Positions 8,662 through 17,625 of a DNA stretch of 64,000 nucleotides are shown piece after piece. Below the pieces are notes generated by a model, which made no database searches, was not told where the DNA came from, and saw only the letters and a list, made by a program, of their open reading frames with translations. The stretch is taken from contig NZ_JAJCXB010000032.1 in the NCBI RefSeq assembly GCF_020564935.1, positions 17,170 through 81,169 of the forward strand, given 5' to 3'. Within the stretch, counting starts at the first letter, position 1, and each line of letters opens with the position of its first letter. A program made the position numbers and the translations under genes. The stretch is from Streptomyces pinistramenti (lineage in GTDB: Bacteria > Actinomycetota > Actinomycetes > Streptomycetales > Streptomycetaceae).

Positions 8662-9600
8662 TCAGGCCCCCGCTCCCCCGTCGGCCCCGGCCGGGCCCGC
8701 GACCCGCAGCGCCAGGTCGTTGTCGAGGGTGTAGTACGGGCCGACCCGCACCTCTCCGGCCGCGGCGGAAACCGGCATCGCGGGGTAGGTGAACACCTGC
8801 TTCTTGTCGTGGACGTCGTCCAGCAGGCGGGCGATACGGACCGGCCGCGCGCCCTCGGCGGGACGCAGCCAGAGGTCCCACGGCTCGGTGCCGCGCCGCC
8901 AGTGTCCGGCCGGCTCCGCGTACGGCAGCGTGAAGGAGAAGGCGGCGCCCTCCACCGTCAGCGGGACCGTCACGGTGGCGCGCGGGCCGCCGTCCTCCGG
9001 GGCGTGGCGGGCACGGGCCTCGGCCTGCGCGCCGGGCCCCGGCGCGGCGCCGTAGAGACGCCCGGAGACCGTCATGCCGTCCGGCTGCACCAGGAGGTCG
9101 CCGGCCTCCGCATGCGGGCCGCGCAGCCAGCTGCGCAGCACCATGTTGCCGAGCTTGGTGGCGTACGGGATCCGGACGCCGAGCCGGCCGATGCCCGCCA
9201 GGGGACGGCGGTCCACCAGCGACCGCAGGTCGTTGACGCCGGGCAGCAGCCGGCGCGGCGCGCGGCCGTCCCCGAGGTCGGCGTAGACGTTCCAGCGGCC
9301 CTCGTCGAGCGCGACGGTGCTGGGGAGCACGGCGCGCAGCCGGCCCGCGCCGTTCGGCCCGAGCGGCAGCCGCACCTCCTCGTCCGCCGCGTCGCCGCGC
9401 CGCCGGAGCACCAGCGCCGCGCTCCAGGTGGTGTGCGCGCCCTGGGGAGCGTTCAGGTCGAAGGTGAGACCGCCCGCGGAGTCCGCGATGCAGTCGGCCT
9501 TCAGGTCGTCCGCGGTCTCCTCGGTGGTGCGGGCCGCGCCGTGGGCGTCGGCCGCCGCGTCGTCGGATCCGGCCGCGGGCGCTTGCGTCGGGGTGTTCAT
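8662..9600 (-). CDS. Glycosyltransferase-associated protein with two similar beta-type domains
   Basis: 312 aa, no named family recognised. Two segments end in similar motifs: LGVRIPYATKLGNMVLRSW (about residue 150) and VRVGPYYTLDNDLALRV (about residue 290), each preceded by an xWxVYxD or xWDLWL element. This looks like a tandem beta-sandwich duplication, and the PYYT-x-DN pattern resembles accessory domains found beside cell-wall glycopolymer (teichoic-acid type) transferases. No signal peptide or membrane helix. The ATG overlaps the stop of the upstream glycosyltransferase (ATGA at 9597-9600), so the two are probably one operon and act on the same glycan. Function inferred from context only. 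Confidence 0.55.
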   Translation of the reverse strand: MNTPTQAPAAGSDDAAADAHGAARTTEETADDLKADCIADSAGGLTFDLNAPQGAHTTWSAALVLRRRGDAADEEVRLPLGPNGAGRLRAVLPSTVALDEGRWNVYADLGDGRAPRRLLPGVNDLRSLVDRRPLAGIGRLGVRIPYATKLGNMVLRSWLRGPHAEAGDLLVQPDGMTVSGRLYGAAPGPGAQAEARARHAPEDGGPRATVTVPLTVEGAAFSFTLPYAEPAGHWRRGTEPWDLWLRPAEGARPVRIARLLDDVHDKKQVFTYPAMPVSAAAGEVRVGPYYTLDNDLALRVAGPAGADGGAGA

Positions 9601-10856
9601 GCCGTCCGCACCCCTCTCACCGCGGCCACGGCCGCGTCCTTGGTGGCGGATGCGCCGCTCAACAGTGCTCCTCGGGTGCGGTGCAGGGCACCGCGCAGAC
9701 GGTTGCCGCGCTGCTGCGCGAGCAGGTCGCCGAAGAGCGCTTCGTAGCGCGCGGCGACACGGGCGGGGTCGAAGCGGGCGGCGGCGGTGAGCGCGGCGCG
9801 TCCCATCCGACGCCGTGCCGCGTCGTCGTTGATCAGTCCCAGCAGCGCGCCGGCCATCGCCGTGGGGTCGCCGACCGGGACCAGCCGGCCGTCCACCCCG
9901 TCGTCGATGATCTCGCCCGGACCGTGCGGGCAGTCGGTGGCGACCACCGGCAGGCCGCAGCGCATCGCCTCCACGATCGTCATCCCGAAGGACTCCAGGC
10001 TGGAGGAGACGGCGGCGATGGAGCCCTTGGCCCACTCGGGCTCCAGCGGGCTGGCCGGGCCCATCAGGAACACGTGGTTGTACAGGCCGAGTTCATCGAT
10101 CAGCGCGCGCAGGGCGGCCTTCTCGACGCCGCCGCCGTAGATCCGCAGCCGCCAGTCGGGGCGTTGGGCGACGACCTCGGCGAAGGCGCGGACGAGGATG
10201 TCGTAGCGCTTGACCCGGGCCAGCCGGCCGGCCGCGACGACCCACTTGCCGCTGCCGTCGGCGGGCGCGAGGGCGGGCGCGGGCACGCTGTTGGGCACGG
10301 CCTCGATGCGGACGCCGGGCAGCCGCAGCCGACGGCGGTAGGCGGCAGCGTCGGCCTCGGTGACGGTGGTGACCGCGTCCAGCCGGGGGTAGGCGCCGCG
10401 CAGTGCCAGCTTGAGCGCCCGGCTGTGGGTGTCGAGGGTGAGGTGCTCCTGGCCGATCCGCAGCACGCCGCGCCGGGTCTGCTTGGCGATGTGCACGTTG
10501 AGCCCGGGGCGGGTGCCGACCACCACGTCCGCCTCGATGCGGCGCAGATGCTGGGCGATCCGCCGGTCGGTCAGCTCGCGGTACTGCCCGAAGCGCCCCT
10601 CGGCCGCCGGGAAGACCTTCGCCGCACGGCGGTAGGCGGGGTCGGCGCCGTCGTACGTGGGGCTGTCCTCCCGAAGGTCCACGAGATGCCGCAGCCGCAC
10701 CCGGGGAGCGAGGTCGAAGACCGGGGTGTCACGGTGGCGCAGCACGGAGACGATCTCCACGTCGTGCCGCTCGGACAGCGTGCGCGCGAGATTGAACGTC
10801 GTACGGATCGTTCCCCCGATGCCGTAGGCGTTGTGAATCAGGAATGAGATGTGCAT
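9597..10856 (-). CDS. Glycosyltransferase family 4 (GT-B fold)
   Basis: 419 aa. It starts MHISFLIHNAYGIGGT, the glycine-rich first loop of GT-B enzymes. The C-terminal donor-binding half has VVAAGRLARVKRYDILVRAF, then SSLESFGMTIVEAMRCGLPV, the ESFG..xxEAMxxGxPV motif of retaining GT4 enzymes. The N-terminal RRGVLRIGQEHLTLDTHS segment is as in polysaccharide transferases. The ATG at 10856 is taken because the upstream extension is proline-glycine rich and unlike protein. It is followed with an ATGA overlap by the two-domain protein, suggesting a shared role in an extracellular glycopolymer; acceptor and sugar are unknown. Confidence 0.85.
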   Translation of the reverse strand: MHISFLIHNAYGIGGTIRTTFNLARTLSERHDVEIVSVLRHRDTPVFDLAPRVRLRHLVDLREDSPTYDGADPAYRRAAKVFPAAEGRFGQYRELTDRRIAQHLRRIEADVVVGTRPGLNVHIAKQTRRGVLRIGQEHLTLDTHSRALKLALRGAYPRLDAVTTVTEADAAAYRRRLRLPGVRIEAVPNSVPAPALAPADGSGKWVVAAGRLARVKRYDILVRAFAEVVAQRPDWRLRIYGGGVEKAALRALIDELGLYNHVFLMGPASPLEPEWAKGSIAAVSSSLESFGMTIVEAMRCGLPVVATDCPHGPGEIIDDGVDGRLVPVGDPTAMAGALLGLINDDAARRRMGRAALTAAARFDPARVAARYEALFGDLLAQQRGNRLRGALHRTRGALLSGASATKDAAVAAVRGVRTA

Positions 10857-11611
10857 CCGTCCCCGTATCCCCTGGTCTCCCGGTCGTCCCTGGCTCTCCG
10901 GCGGCCCTCTGGGACACGGCGTCCGTGGCCCGCGCCCGCCCCTCCTGACGGTGCCGCGCATCTGTCAGCTGAACGGTTGGACCATGAACCGAGGTTCCGG
11001 GTTGAGGACTTGTGCCAAGTTGTTCCGAAAAAGTTAGGCCATTGGTAGCGATGTGGGGGAACCTCAGGGGCGCGGGGCACCTGTGCTCTTCCGGCATCAG
11101 GGCCGGTGGGCGCTCCGGCGCGCGGGGTGACCGGCGCGCTCCCGCTTCACCGCGGCGGGTGACGCGCTCGGCGATGCAGCCCCAGGGCCACCGGACGTCG
11201 GCGCAGGGGAACGGAGCGTGGCTCCCCGGAGAGGCCGGCGGGCGGGCGCCGCGGGGGCGTCGGCAGGCACAGCAGCAGCGCGACGGCGAGCACGGTGAAC
11301 ACCCTGCGGAGCAACGGAACTTGAGTACGGCAGGACAGAGCCGGCCACGTTGAGCAGCGGCAGCCCTCGCGACGGCCCGCCACCCCTGTGAACAGGCCGT
11401 ACCCGCCCGCTCGGTGGAGCGGCCGCGGCGCCACCGGCGGGTTGTGCGCAGAAGTTGGCGCTCCGTGAGCGGTTTCGGCACACCTTTCCCGTGTGCGGTG
11501 ATCGGTTCGATTCCGTTCCGGTCCGCGCGTGACTCCGGCCGCAGATCACCCGTTGTCCTTGTACGAGCCGGGAGACCCCCCGGCAGCCACTCAGAGATCG
11601 AGGAGCCACCC
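10857..11611. other. Divergent intergenic region, 755 bp
   Basis: Separates the leftward glycosyltransferase from a rightward hypothetical gene. Open frames on both strands exist but change composition abruptly and have no ribosome binding sites. An AT-richer block at 11000-11050 probably holds a promoter. No repeats or tRNA seen. Confidence 0.5.
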
Positions 11612-12409
11612 GTGCCGCGCATGCTCGACGTCAGCGACGACGTTCGCGCCGAGATCGGTGATGAAGAAGCCGACCGCCTGCTGGCCGGTGGCAACGCCCC
11701 CGGCCACTATGACTGCACCTCCTGCCGTACGCCCGGCGACAGCGAGCAGGAGCGCACCAGCACCGTCCTGTTCGTGGGCGAGGAGACCGCGGTGCTCGCC
11801 TTCGCGCACGCGACGTGCATTCCTTCGCAGGTCGTCTCCGTATCGGAGGAGCAGCTCAAGGGAGCCGTTCGCTCCATCACCGGAGAGGGCGCCCCGGGAC
11901 AGGCCGGGCCGCCCGCCACCCCCATCCCCACCAGCGAGCGCCAGGCGACCCTCGGGATCACCTGCGGGCTCGTGCTGGTCGAGGGCGATCTGCGGGCGGC
12001 GCTGGTCGTCGAGCCCAGCGGCCCTATCGCCCGCCCGGGATCGATCAGCCTGGACGACGACTTCCTGCCGCTCCTCCTGGAACAGGGCTTCCACCCCGTG
12101 ACGGATGTGGCCGTACTGCCCGTCCCCAACCCGGGCTGGTCCGCCCTGCTGGCGATGGGCAAGCTCCATGCCGTGCTGCAGCCCGGCAACACCGGCAGCC
12201 AGGCGGCCTGGTGGCAGGCGCACCAGCCGCTGGCCGTGTCGGACGGCTGGCGCGCCGCCGCCACCAAGGCGCAGTCGGTGCTGATGTACGCCGCGCCGTC
12301 CGGAGCCATCGGGCACCAGCCGCGGGAGGACCTGATGCGGCAGGCGCTGGAGAAGGCCGCCGCCCGGGGCGAGTTGGTCGCCGGCATGATGCCGCTGGCC
12401 GGCACCTGA
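11612..12409 (+). CDS. Conserved hypothetical protein
   Basis: 265 aa, cytoplasmic, no membrane segments. The N-terminal portion has a possible metal-binding CTSCRTPGDS (about residue 38) and a later HATC. The rest alternates hydrophobic strands and helices, with LGITCGLVLVEGDLRAALVV and a C-terminal DLMRQALEKAAARGELV helix. I do not recognise a named family. The GTG start at 11612 has GAGGAG 6 nt upstream; the open frame continues further upstream without codon bias. Monocistronic, pointing toward the small gene at 12525. Confidence 0.7.
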   Translation: MPRMLDVSDDVRAEIGDEEADRLLAGGNAPGHYDCTSCRTPGDSEQERTSTVLFVGEETAVLAFAHATCIPSQVVSVSEEQLKGAVRSITGEGAPGQAGPPATPIPTSERQATLGITCGLVLVEGDLRAALVVEPSGPIARPGSISLDDDFLPLLLEQGFHPVTDVAVLPVPNPGWSALLAMGKLHAVLQPGNTGSQAAWWQAHQPLAVSDGWRAAATKAQSVLMYAAPSGAIGHQPREDLMRQALEKAAARGELVAGMMPLAGT

Positions 12410-12524
12410 TCCAACCGGCCCCCGATCGCGGGGTGTTCCCGCCACTACGCGCGGTAACACCTCGCAATCAGCCATTTCCGGACCAAAGCCGCATCCCCCG
12501 GTCATCGGGGTCGTTGGTGCAGAC

Positions 12525-12860
12525 GTGCACGCATATGACCCCTCCTCCCGCGCCCCTTACCCACACCAGATTCCCGGAATGCGTCCGTCGCAGGACCCCG
12601 GGACGCACGGCACCGGCGTCTCGCCCACCCCGATCTACGACGCGCTCTACGCCGAGTACCGCCGGGCCTTCCGCGCGCTGCCCGGCGACCGGTCGGGCGA
12701 GGGGGACGGTCCCGACATGCTGCACGGCAACAGGAATTGGAGCCGCACCACGGCATCGCCGGGCAACTGGGAAGTCGTCGCCCGCCAGCCGTACACGCCG
12801 CGCGCCGCGCTCCCCGCGCTGCCGCCGGGACGGCGCGACGCCAGGCCGCACGGGCGATGA
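12525..12860 (+). CDS. Small conserved Streptomyces hypothetical protein
   Basis: 111 aa. Core PTPIYDALYAEYRRAFRALP followed by GDRSGE recalls short Streptomyces proteins of unknown role that share the YxxLYxEYRRxFRALPGDR pattern. Flanks are rich in proline, glycine and arginine and likely disordered. The GTG at 12525 is the longest start; an ATG at 12579 is possible. It ends 37 bp before a strong hairpin shared with der. Confidence 0.55.
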   Translation: MHAYDPSSRAPYPHQIPGMRPSQDPGTHGTGVSPTPIYDALYAEYRRAFRALPGDRSGEGDGPDMLHGNRNWSRTTASPGNWEVVARQPYTPRAALPALPPGRRDARPHGR

Positions 12861-12896
12861 TCAGGCCGTTCCGGCCACGGCGCGGGACGACCGGAC

Positions 12897-12938
12897 CACG
12901 ACGAACCGGCCGGGGAGATCCCCGGCCGGTTCGTCGTG
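12897..12938. terminator. Perfect 19-bp hairpin, bidirectional terminator
   Basis: CACGACGAACCGGCCGGGG (12897-12915) and its exact complement (12920-12938) flank a 4-nt loop. It lies 4 bp beyond the der stop and after the small gene on the other strand. Confidence 0.9.
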
Positions 12939-12941
12939 CCG

Positions 12942-14405
12942 CTACTTCTTCTTCTGGCCGCGCTTCTCGCGCACCCGGACGGAGATGTGGATCGGCGTCC
13001 CGTCGAAGCTGAACTCCTCGCGCAGCCGGCGCTCGACGAAGCGGCGGTAGCCGGCCTCCAGGAAGCCGGAGGCGAAGAGCACGAACCGCGGCGGCTTGGT
13101 GCCCGCCTGCGTACCGAAGAGGATGCGCGGCTGCTTGCCGCCCCGGATCGGGTGCGGGTGGGCGGCCACGATCTCGCCGAGGAAGGCGTTCAGCCGCCCG
13201 GTGGGGATCCGGGTCTCCCAGCCGGCCAGCGCGGTCTCGATCGCCGGGACCAGCTTCTCCATGTGGCGGCCGGTGCGCGCCGAGACGTTCACCCGCATCG
13301 CCCACGGGATCTGCACGAGGTCCCGCTCGATCTCCCGCTCCAGGTAGAAGCGGCGCTCCTCGTCGAGGGTGTCCCACTTGTTGTAGGCGATGACCAGGGC
13401 GCGCCCGGCCTCCACCGCCATGGTGATGATCCGCTGGTCCTGCACGCTGATGGATTCGCTGGCGTCGATGAGGACGACGGCGACCTCGGCCTTCTCGACG
13501 GCGGCGGCGGTGCGCAGCGAGGCGTAGTAGTCGGCGCCCTCCTGGAGGTGGACGCGGCGGCGGATGCCGGCGGTGTCCACGAACTTCCAGGTCGTGCCGC
13601 CCAGTTCGATCAGCTCGTCGACCGGGTCGCGGGTGGTGCCGGCGATCTCGTTGACGACCACCCGCTCCTCGCCTGCGACCTTGTTCAGCAGCGACGACTT
13701 GCCGACGTTCGGCCGGCCGATCAGCGCGATGCGGCGGGGGCCGCCGAGCGCGCTGCCGAAGGTCTGCGCGGGCGCCTCGGGCAGCGCGTCCAGGGCGGCG
13801 TCGAGCATGTCGCCCGTGCCCCGGCCGTGCAGCGCGGAGACCGGGTACGGCTCGCCCAGGCCCAGCGACCAGAGCATCGCGGCGTCGGCCTCGCCGGAGG
13901 CGCCGTCGACCTTGTTGGCGACCAGGACGACGGGCTTGCCCGACCGGCGCAGCAGCTTGACGACGGCTTCGTCGGTGTCGGTCCCGCCGACCTTGGAGTC
14001 GACGACGAAGATCACGGCGTCGGCGGCCTCGATGGCGAACTCCGCCTGCATGGCGACGGACGCGTCGATGCCGAGGACGTCCTGCTCCCAGCCGCCGGTG
14101 TCGACGACCTTGAAGCGGCGGCCGTTCCAGTCGGCCTCGTAGGTGACGCGGTCGCGGGTGACACCCGGCTTGTCCTCGACGACCGCCTCGCGGCGGCCGA
14201 TGATGCGGTTCACCAGTGTCGACTTGCCGACGTTGGGACGGCCGACGACGGCGAGTACGGGCAGCGGGCCGTGTCCGGCCGCAGCGATGTCGCCCCCGAC
14301 CTCCTCGGGGTCGAAGCCCTCCTCCGCGGCAAGCTCCATGAACTCCGCGTACTCGGCGTCGCCAAGCGCACCGTGCTCGTCGCCGGTGTGGGTCTGGTCG
14401 TTCAT
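12942..14405 (-). CDS. der: Ribosome assembly GTPase Der (EngA)
   Basis: 487 aa with two GTPase domains and a C-terminal KH-like domain. First P-loop GRPNVGKS at residues 55-62, with DTGGW and ANKVDG (N/TKxD); second P-loop GRPNVGKSSLLNKV around 228, with DTAGI and YNKWD. Der acts in late 50S ribosome assembly. The ~50-residue acidic N-terminal extension is typical of Streptomyces. The C-terminal tail REKRGQKKK is basic. The ATG has GAGG upstream. It is last in the leftward group aroH-tyrA-cmk-plsC-der, the order cmk-der being widely conserved in actinobacteria. Confidence 0.97.
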   Translation of the reverse strand: MNDQTHTGDEHGALGDAEYAEFMELAAEEGFDPEEVGGDIAAAGHGPLPVLAVVGRPNVGKSTLVNRIIGRREAVVEDKPGVTRDRVTYEADWNGRRFKVVDTGGWEQDVLGIDASVAMQAEFAIEAADAVIFVVDSKVGGTDTDEAVVKLLRRSGKPVVLVANKVDGASGEADAAMLWSLGLGEPYPVSALHGRGTGDMLDAALDALPEAPAQTFGSALGGPRRIALIGRPNVGKSSLLNKVAGEERVVVNEIAGTTRDPVDELIELGGTTWKFVDTAGIRRRVHLQEGADYYASLRTAAAVEKAEVAVVLIDASESISVQDQRIITMAVEAGRALVIAYNKWDTLDEERRFYLEREIERDLVQIPWAMRVNVSARTGRHMEKLVPAIETALAGWETRIPTGRLNAFLGEIVAAHPHPIRGGKQPRILFGTQAGTKPPRFVLFASGFLEAGYRRFVERRLREEFSFDGTPIHISVRVREKRGQKKK

Positions 14406-14498
14406 GAAGTCCGTTCCTCGTCCTGCTCATGTGCGGCGTCCGCCGCGTGGCTTCGTCATCGGTGGGCCGCTCGGCGCGGCCCACTACTCAAGTGTCGG

Positions 14499-15197
14499 TC
14501 AGCGCCCGGTCAGGCGCCTGGCCGCTTCCAGGTGGCCGGTGAGCCGCTCCTGGATCCGCACGGTCGCCTCGTCCAGCGCCTTGCGGGTGCGCCGCCCCGA
14601 TCCGTCGCCCGCATCGAAGGCGTCACCGAAGACGACATCGATCCGGCCGCGCAGGGGCGGTATCGCCGGGATGAGCCGGCTGCTGCGTTCCGTACTGCCG
14701 AGCACCGCCACCGGGACGACCGGCGCGCCGGAGCGCACGGCGAAGTATGCGAGGCCGGCCCGCAGCGAGGCGAAATCGCCTTCGCCCCGGGTGCCCTCGG
14801 GGAAGATGCCCAGGGCACCGCCCTCTTCCAGCACCCCGAGCGCGTCGGTGATCGCCTTGCGGTCGGTGGTGGTGCGGTCGACCTTCAGCTGTCCGATCCC
14901 GCGCAGGAACGGGTCCAGCGGGCCGACGAACGCTTCCTTCTTGATCAGGAAGTGCACCGGCCGGGGTGCGGTGCCCATCAGCATCGGGCCGTCGATGCCG
15001 TGCGCGTGATTGACCGCGAGGATCACCGGGCCCGCGGACGGTACCCGCCAGGCGCCCAGCACCCGCGGCTTCCACAGCCCGTACATCAGGCCGATGCCGA
15101 TCCGCCGGCCGACCGCGGCACCCGCCGGGCTCGGCGCCTGGCTGCGCTGCGGACGGCGGGCCGCGCCTGCTTCGGGCGCCCTGCCGCTGCCGGTCAC
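14499..15197 (-). CDS. 1-acyl-sn-glycerol-3-phosphate acyltransferase family (PlsC-like)
   Basis: 232 aa. The acyltransferase motif I NHAHGID (HX4D) is at about residue 60, motif III FPEGTRGEGDFASLRAGLAY at about 125, and a VVPVAVLGS motif follows. Family members acylate lysophosphatidic acid at the membrane surface. The GTG start overlaps the cmk stop (GTGA, 15194-15197), so translation is probably coupled. Placement between cmk and der is frequent in Streptomyces and some Firmicutes. Confidence 0.9.
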   Translation of the reverse strand: MTGSGRAPEAGAARRPQRSQAPSPAGAAVGRRIGIGLMYGLWKPRVLGAWRVPSAGPVILAVNHAHGIDGPMLMGTAPRPVHFLIKKEAFVGPLDPFLRGIGQLKVDRTTTDRKAITDALGVLEEGGALGIFPEGTRGEGDFASLRAGLAYFAVRSGAPVVPVAVLGSTERSSRLIPAIPPLRGRIDVVFGDAFDAGDGSGRRTRKALDEATVRIQERLTGHLEAARRLTGR

Positions 15198-15916
15198 CGC
15201 GCGACCCGCCCCGCCTTTTCGGCGCCCGCGCCCTCGATGAGGGTGACCACGCATTCGATGACCTGCTCCAGCGTCAGCTCCGTGGTGTCCACCTCGACGG
15301 CGTCGTCGGCCTTGGCCAGCGGCGAGGTCTTGCGGGAGGAGTCGGCGGTGTCCCGCTTGATCAGGGCCTCGCGGGTGGCCGCCAGGTCGGAGGCTTCCTT
15401 GCCCTTCAGCTCGCCACTGCGGCGGGCCGCCCGCGCCTCGGCGGACGCGGTCAGGAACACCTTGAGGTCGGCGTCGGGCAGCACCGTGATGCCGATGTCG
15501 CGGCCCTCCACGACGATGCCGTTCGGGGCCTCTGCGGCGATGGAACGCTGGAGGTCGGTGATCCGGGTGCGCACCTCGGGGACGGCGCTGACCGCGCTGA
15601 CCGCGGCGGTGACCTCCTGGGTGCGGATCGGGCCCGCCGCGTCCAGGCCGTCGACCGAGATGGTCGGGGCGGCCGGGTCCGTACCGGAGGCGATCACGGG
15701 CTTGGCGCTGGCATCGGCGACGGCCACCGCGTCGTCGACGTCGATGCCGTTGGAGAGCATCCACCAGGTGATCGCGCGGTACTGGGCGCCGGTGTCCAGG
15801 TAGCCGAGGCCGAGCTTGGCCGCGACGGCCTTGGACGTGCTGGACTTGCCCGTGCCAGCGGGGCCGTCGATGGCGACAATCACTGCAGCCGGGGCGGTCC
15901 GGGCGGCGGTTTCCAC
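15194..15916 (-). CDS. cmk: Cytidylate kinase
   Basis: 240 aa. N-terminal AIDGPAGTGKSSTSKAVAAK is the P-loop of CMP kinase; LGYLDTGAQYRAITWWMLSNG is the CMP-binding segment (D..YRA), and VEGRDIGITVLPDADLKVFL carries the GRDIG nucleotide motif. It phosphorylates CMP/dCMP using ATP. The start is placed at the GTG (15916) because AGAAAGG lies about 11 nt upstream; the open frame runs further to 16018. It follows tyrA with a 98-bp gap and overlaps the acyltransferase gene. Confidence 0.95.
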   Translation of the reverse strand: METAARTAPAAVIVAIDGPAGTGKSSTSKAVAAKLGLGYLDTGAQYRAITWWMLSNGIDVDDAVAVADASAKPVIASGTDPAAPTISVDGLDAAGPIRTQEVTAAVSAVSAVPEVRTRITDLQRSIAAEAPNGIVVEGRDIGITVLPDADLKVFLTASAEARAARRSGELKGKEASDLAATREALIKRDTADSSRKTSPLAKADDAVEVDTTELTLEQVIECVVTLIEGAGAEKAGRVAR

Positions 15917-16014
15917 GGTGACGAACACCTTTCTGGTTACACGGGGCGGGGGTCCTGGGCCGAACGGGCCTCGCTCAAGGTTACTGGCTCCCCCGCGCCC
16001 CGTGGTCCACGGTG

Positions 16015-17100
16015 TCACTGCCGGATGGACCAGCCCCGCTCGCGCAGCTCCGCGGTCAGTACCGGCACCGCGGCGGGCTCGACCATCAGCTGGATGAATC
16101 CGGCCTGCTGGCCGGTGGCGTGCTCGATGCGGACGTCCTCGATGTTGACCCCGGCGCGGCCGGCGTCGGCGAAGATCCGGGCCAGCTCGCCCGGCTGGTC
16201 ACCGATGTGGACGGCGACGTTCTCGTACACGGCGGGGGCCGCGCCGTGCTTGCCCGGCACCCGCTCCCGCCCGGCGTTGCCGCGCCGCAGGACGTCCTCG
16301 ATGCCGCCGGCGCCGTCGGCCCGCTTCTCCTCGTCGGCGGCCTCCAGGGCACGCAGCGCGCGCACCGTCTCGTCCAGGTCGGCCGCCACCTCGGACAGCA
16401 CCTCGGCGACCGGGCCCGGATTCGCGGACAGGATGTCGATCCACATGCCGGGATCGGACGCCGCGATCCGCGTCACATCCCTGACGCCCTGGCCGCACAG
16501 CCGTACGGCGGTCTCGTCGGCGCCCTCCAGGCGGGCGGCGACGAGGCTGGAGACCAGCTGCGGGGTGTGCGAGACGAGGGCGACGGCGCGGTCGTGCGCG
16601 TCCGCGTCCATCACGACCGGGACCGCGCGGCACAGCGCGACCAGTTCCAGCGCGAGGTTGAGCACCTCGGTGTCGCCGTCCTTGCCCGGGGTCAGCACCC
16701 AGGGCCGGCCCTCGAAGAGGTCGGCGGTGGCCGCGAGCGGCCCGGAGCGCTCCTTGCCCGCCATCGGGTGCGTACCGAGGTAGCAGGACAGGTCGCAGCC
16801 CAGCGCCTCCAGCTGGCGGCGCGGGCCGCCCTTGACGCTGGCGACGTCGAGGTAGGCGCGGGCCGCACCCCGCCGTATCGCGTCCGCCAGCGCGGCCGCC
16901 ACATGGGCGGGCGGGACGGCGACGATCACCAGGTCGACCGGGCCCGGGGGCGGTTCGGCGATGCCGGCGCCGAGGGCCGCGGCCGTACGCGCCTGGTCGG
17001 GGTCGTGGTCCTCCAGGAAGACCTGCACCCCGCGGGCGTGCAGGGCGAGCGCGGCCGAGGTGCCGATCAGGCCCGTTCCGATGACGAGTGCGCTTCTCAC
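16015..17100 (-). CDS. tyrA: Prephenate dehydrogenase with ACT domain
   Basis: 361 aa. N-terminal NAD-binding ALVIGTGLIGTSAALALHA (GxGxxG). Catalytic region has SVKGGPRRQLE and GTHPMAGKERSGP (the catalytic His in HPMAGxExSG), then a helical dimerisation domain with SHTPQLVSSLVAARL. Residues ~285-361 form an ACT regulatory domain (VAVHIGDQPGELARIFADAG), probably tyrosine-responsive. It makes 4-hydroxyphenylpyruvate for tyrosine synthesis. Its GTG overlaps the stop of the chorismate mutase gene (GTGA, 17097-17100), joining two consecutive steps of the pathway. Confidence 0.95.
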   Translation of the reverse strand: MRSALVIGTGLIGTSAALALHARGVQVFLEDHDPDQARTAAALGAGIAEPPPGPVDLVIVAVPPAHVAAALADAIRRGAARAYLDVASVKGGPRRQLEALGCDLSCYLGTHPMAGKERSGPLAATADLFEGRPWVLTPGKDGDTEVLNLALELVALCRAVPVVMDADAHDRAVALVSHTPQLVSSLVAARLEGADETAVRLCGQGVRDVTRIAASDPGMWIDILSANPGPVAEVLSEVAADLDETVRALRALEAADEEKRADGAGGIEDVLRRGNAGRERVPGKHGAAPAVYENVAVHIGDQPGELARIFADAGRAGVNIEDVRIEHATGQQAGFIQLMVEPAAVPVLTAELRERGWSIRQ

Positions 17101-17459
17101 TGGGCGATGTCCTTTCGCAGCGCGGCGGTGGCGCCGAGGTACACATGGGAGATCCGGGCCTTGGGCAGCCCGGTCTCGACATGGGCGAGCACCCGCACCA
17201 CGCGCTCCATGGCCCCGGGAACATCCATCTCCTGGGCACATATCAACGGCACGTCCGTGATTCCCAGACGGCGGGCGGCGGCGGCCGGGAAGTCGCTGTG
17301 CAGATCGGGGGTGGCGGTGAACCAGACGCTGATCAGGTCGTCCGGGAGCAGGCTGTTGCGCTCCAGGACGGCGGTGAGCAGCTCGGTGACCCGCTCGTGC
17401 ATGTGCCCGGAATCGTCCCGGTCCAGCTGGACGGCCCCGCGGACCGCTCGTACGCTCAC
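17097..17459 (-). CDS. aroH: Monofunctional chorismate mutase, AroH class
   Basis: 120 aa, the size of AroH-type enzymes. It starts VSVRAVRGAVQLDRDD (RGA..v..N/D.x, active-site Arg7 region), continues LLTAVLERNSLLPDDLISVWFTAT in two parts, and has the AARRLGITDVPLICAQEMDV block with the catalytic Cys-Ala-Gln-Glu. It converts chorismate to prephenate, the substrate of the coupled tyrA product. The GTG at 17459 follows GGAGCAGGGAC. First gene of the leftward operon. Confidence 0.93.
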   Translation of the reverse strand: MSVRAVRGAVQLDRDDSGHMHERVTELLTAVLERNSLLPDDLISVWFTATPDLHSDFPAAAARRLGITDVPLICAQEMDVPGAMERVVRVLAHVETGLPKARISHVYLGATAALRKDIAQ

Positions 17460-17625
17460 GTCCCTGCTCCCTGCGTCTGACCTGCCCGCGCACCTCTGCA
17501 CGCCGATCAAGCGTATCCAGCCCCACCGACAGCCGTGCCCGGCAGCCGCCCACCGGGACGCACGACCGCCCACCGCCCGGAATTCCGGGTGACAGCCGCC
17601 CCGCCCTGCGGCCACACTCGGCGCC

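Noticed and set aside
7915..9747. 610-codon plus-strand open frame
   Set aside because: Spans intergenic DNA and the antisense of two minus genes; no family signatures.
11097..11609. Possible gene in the 755-bp gap
   Set aside because: Composition unlike neighbours, no ribosome binding site, no recognisable domain.
15198..15764. Longer N-terminus for the PlsC-like protein
   Set aside because: The extension overlaps cmk antiparallel frames and lacks codon bias; the GTGA overlap gives a natural start.
12936..15803. 955-codon open frame on the plus strand
   Set aside because: Antisense to der, plsC and cmk, whose motifs are unambiguous.
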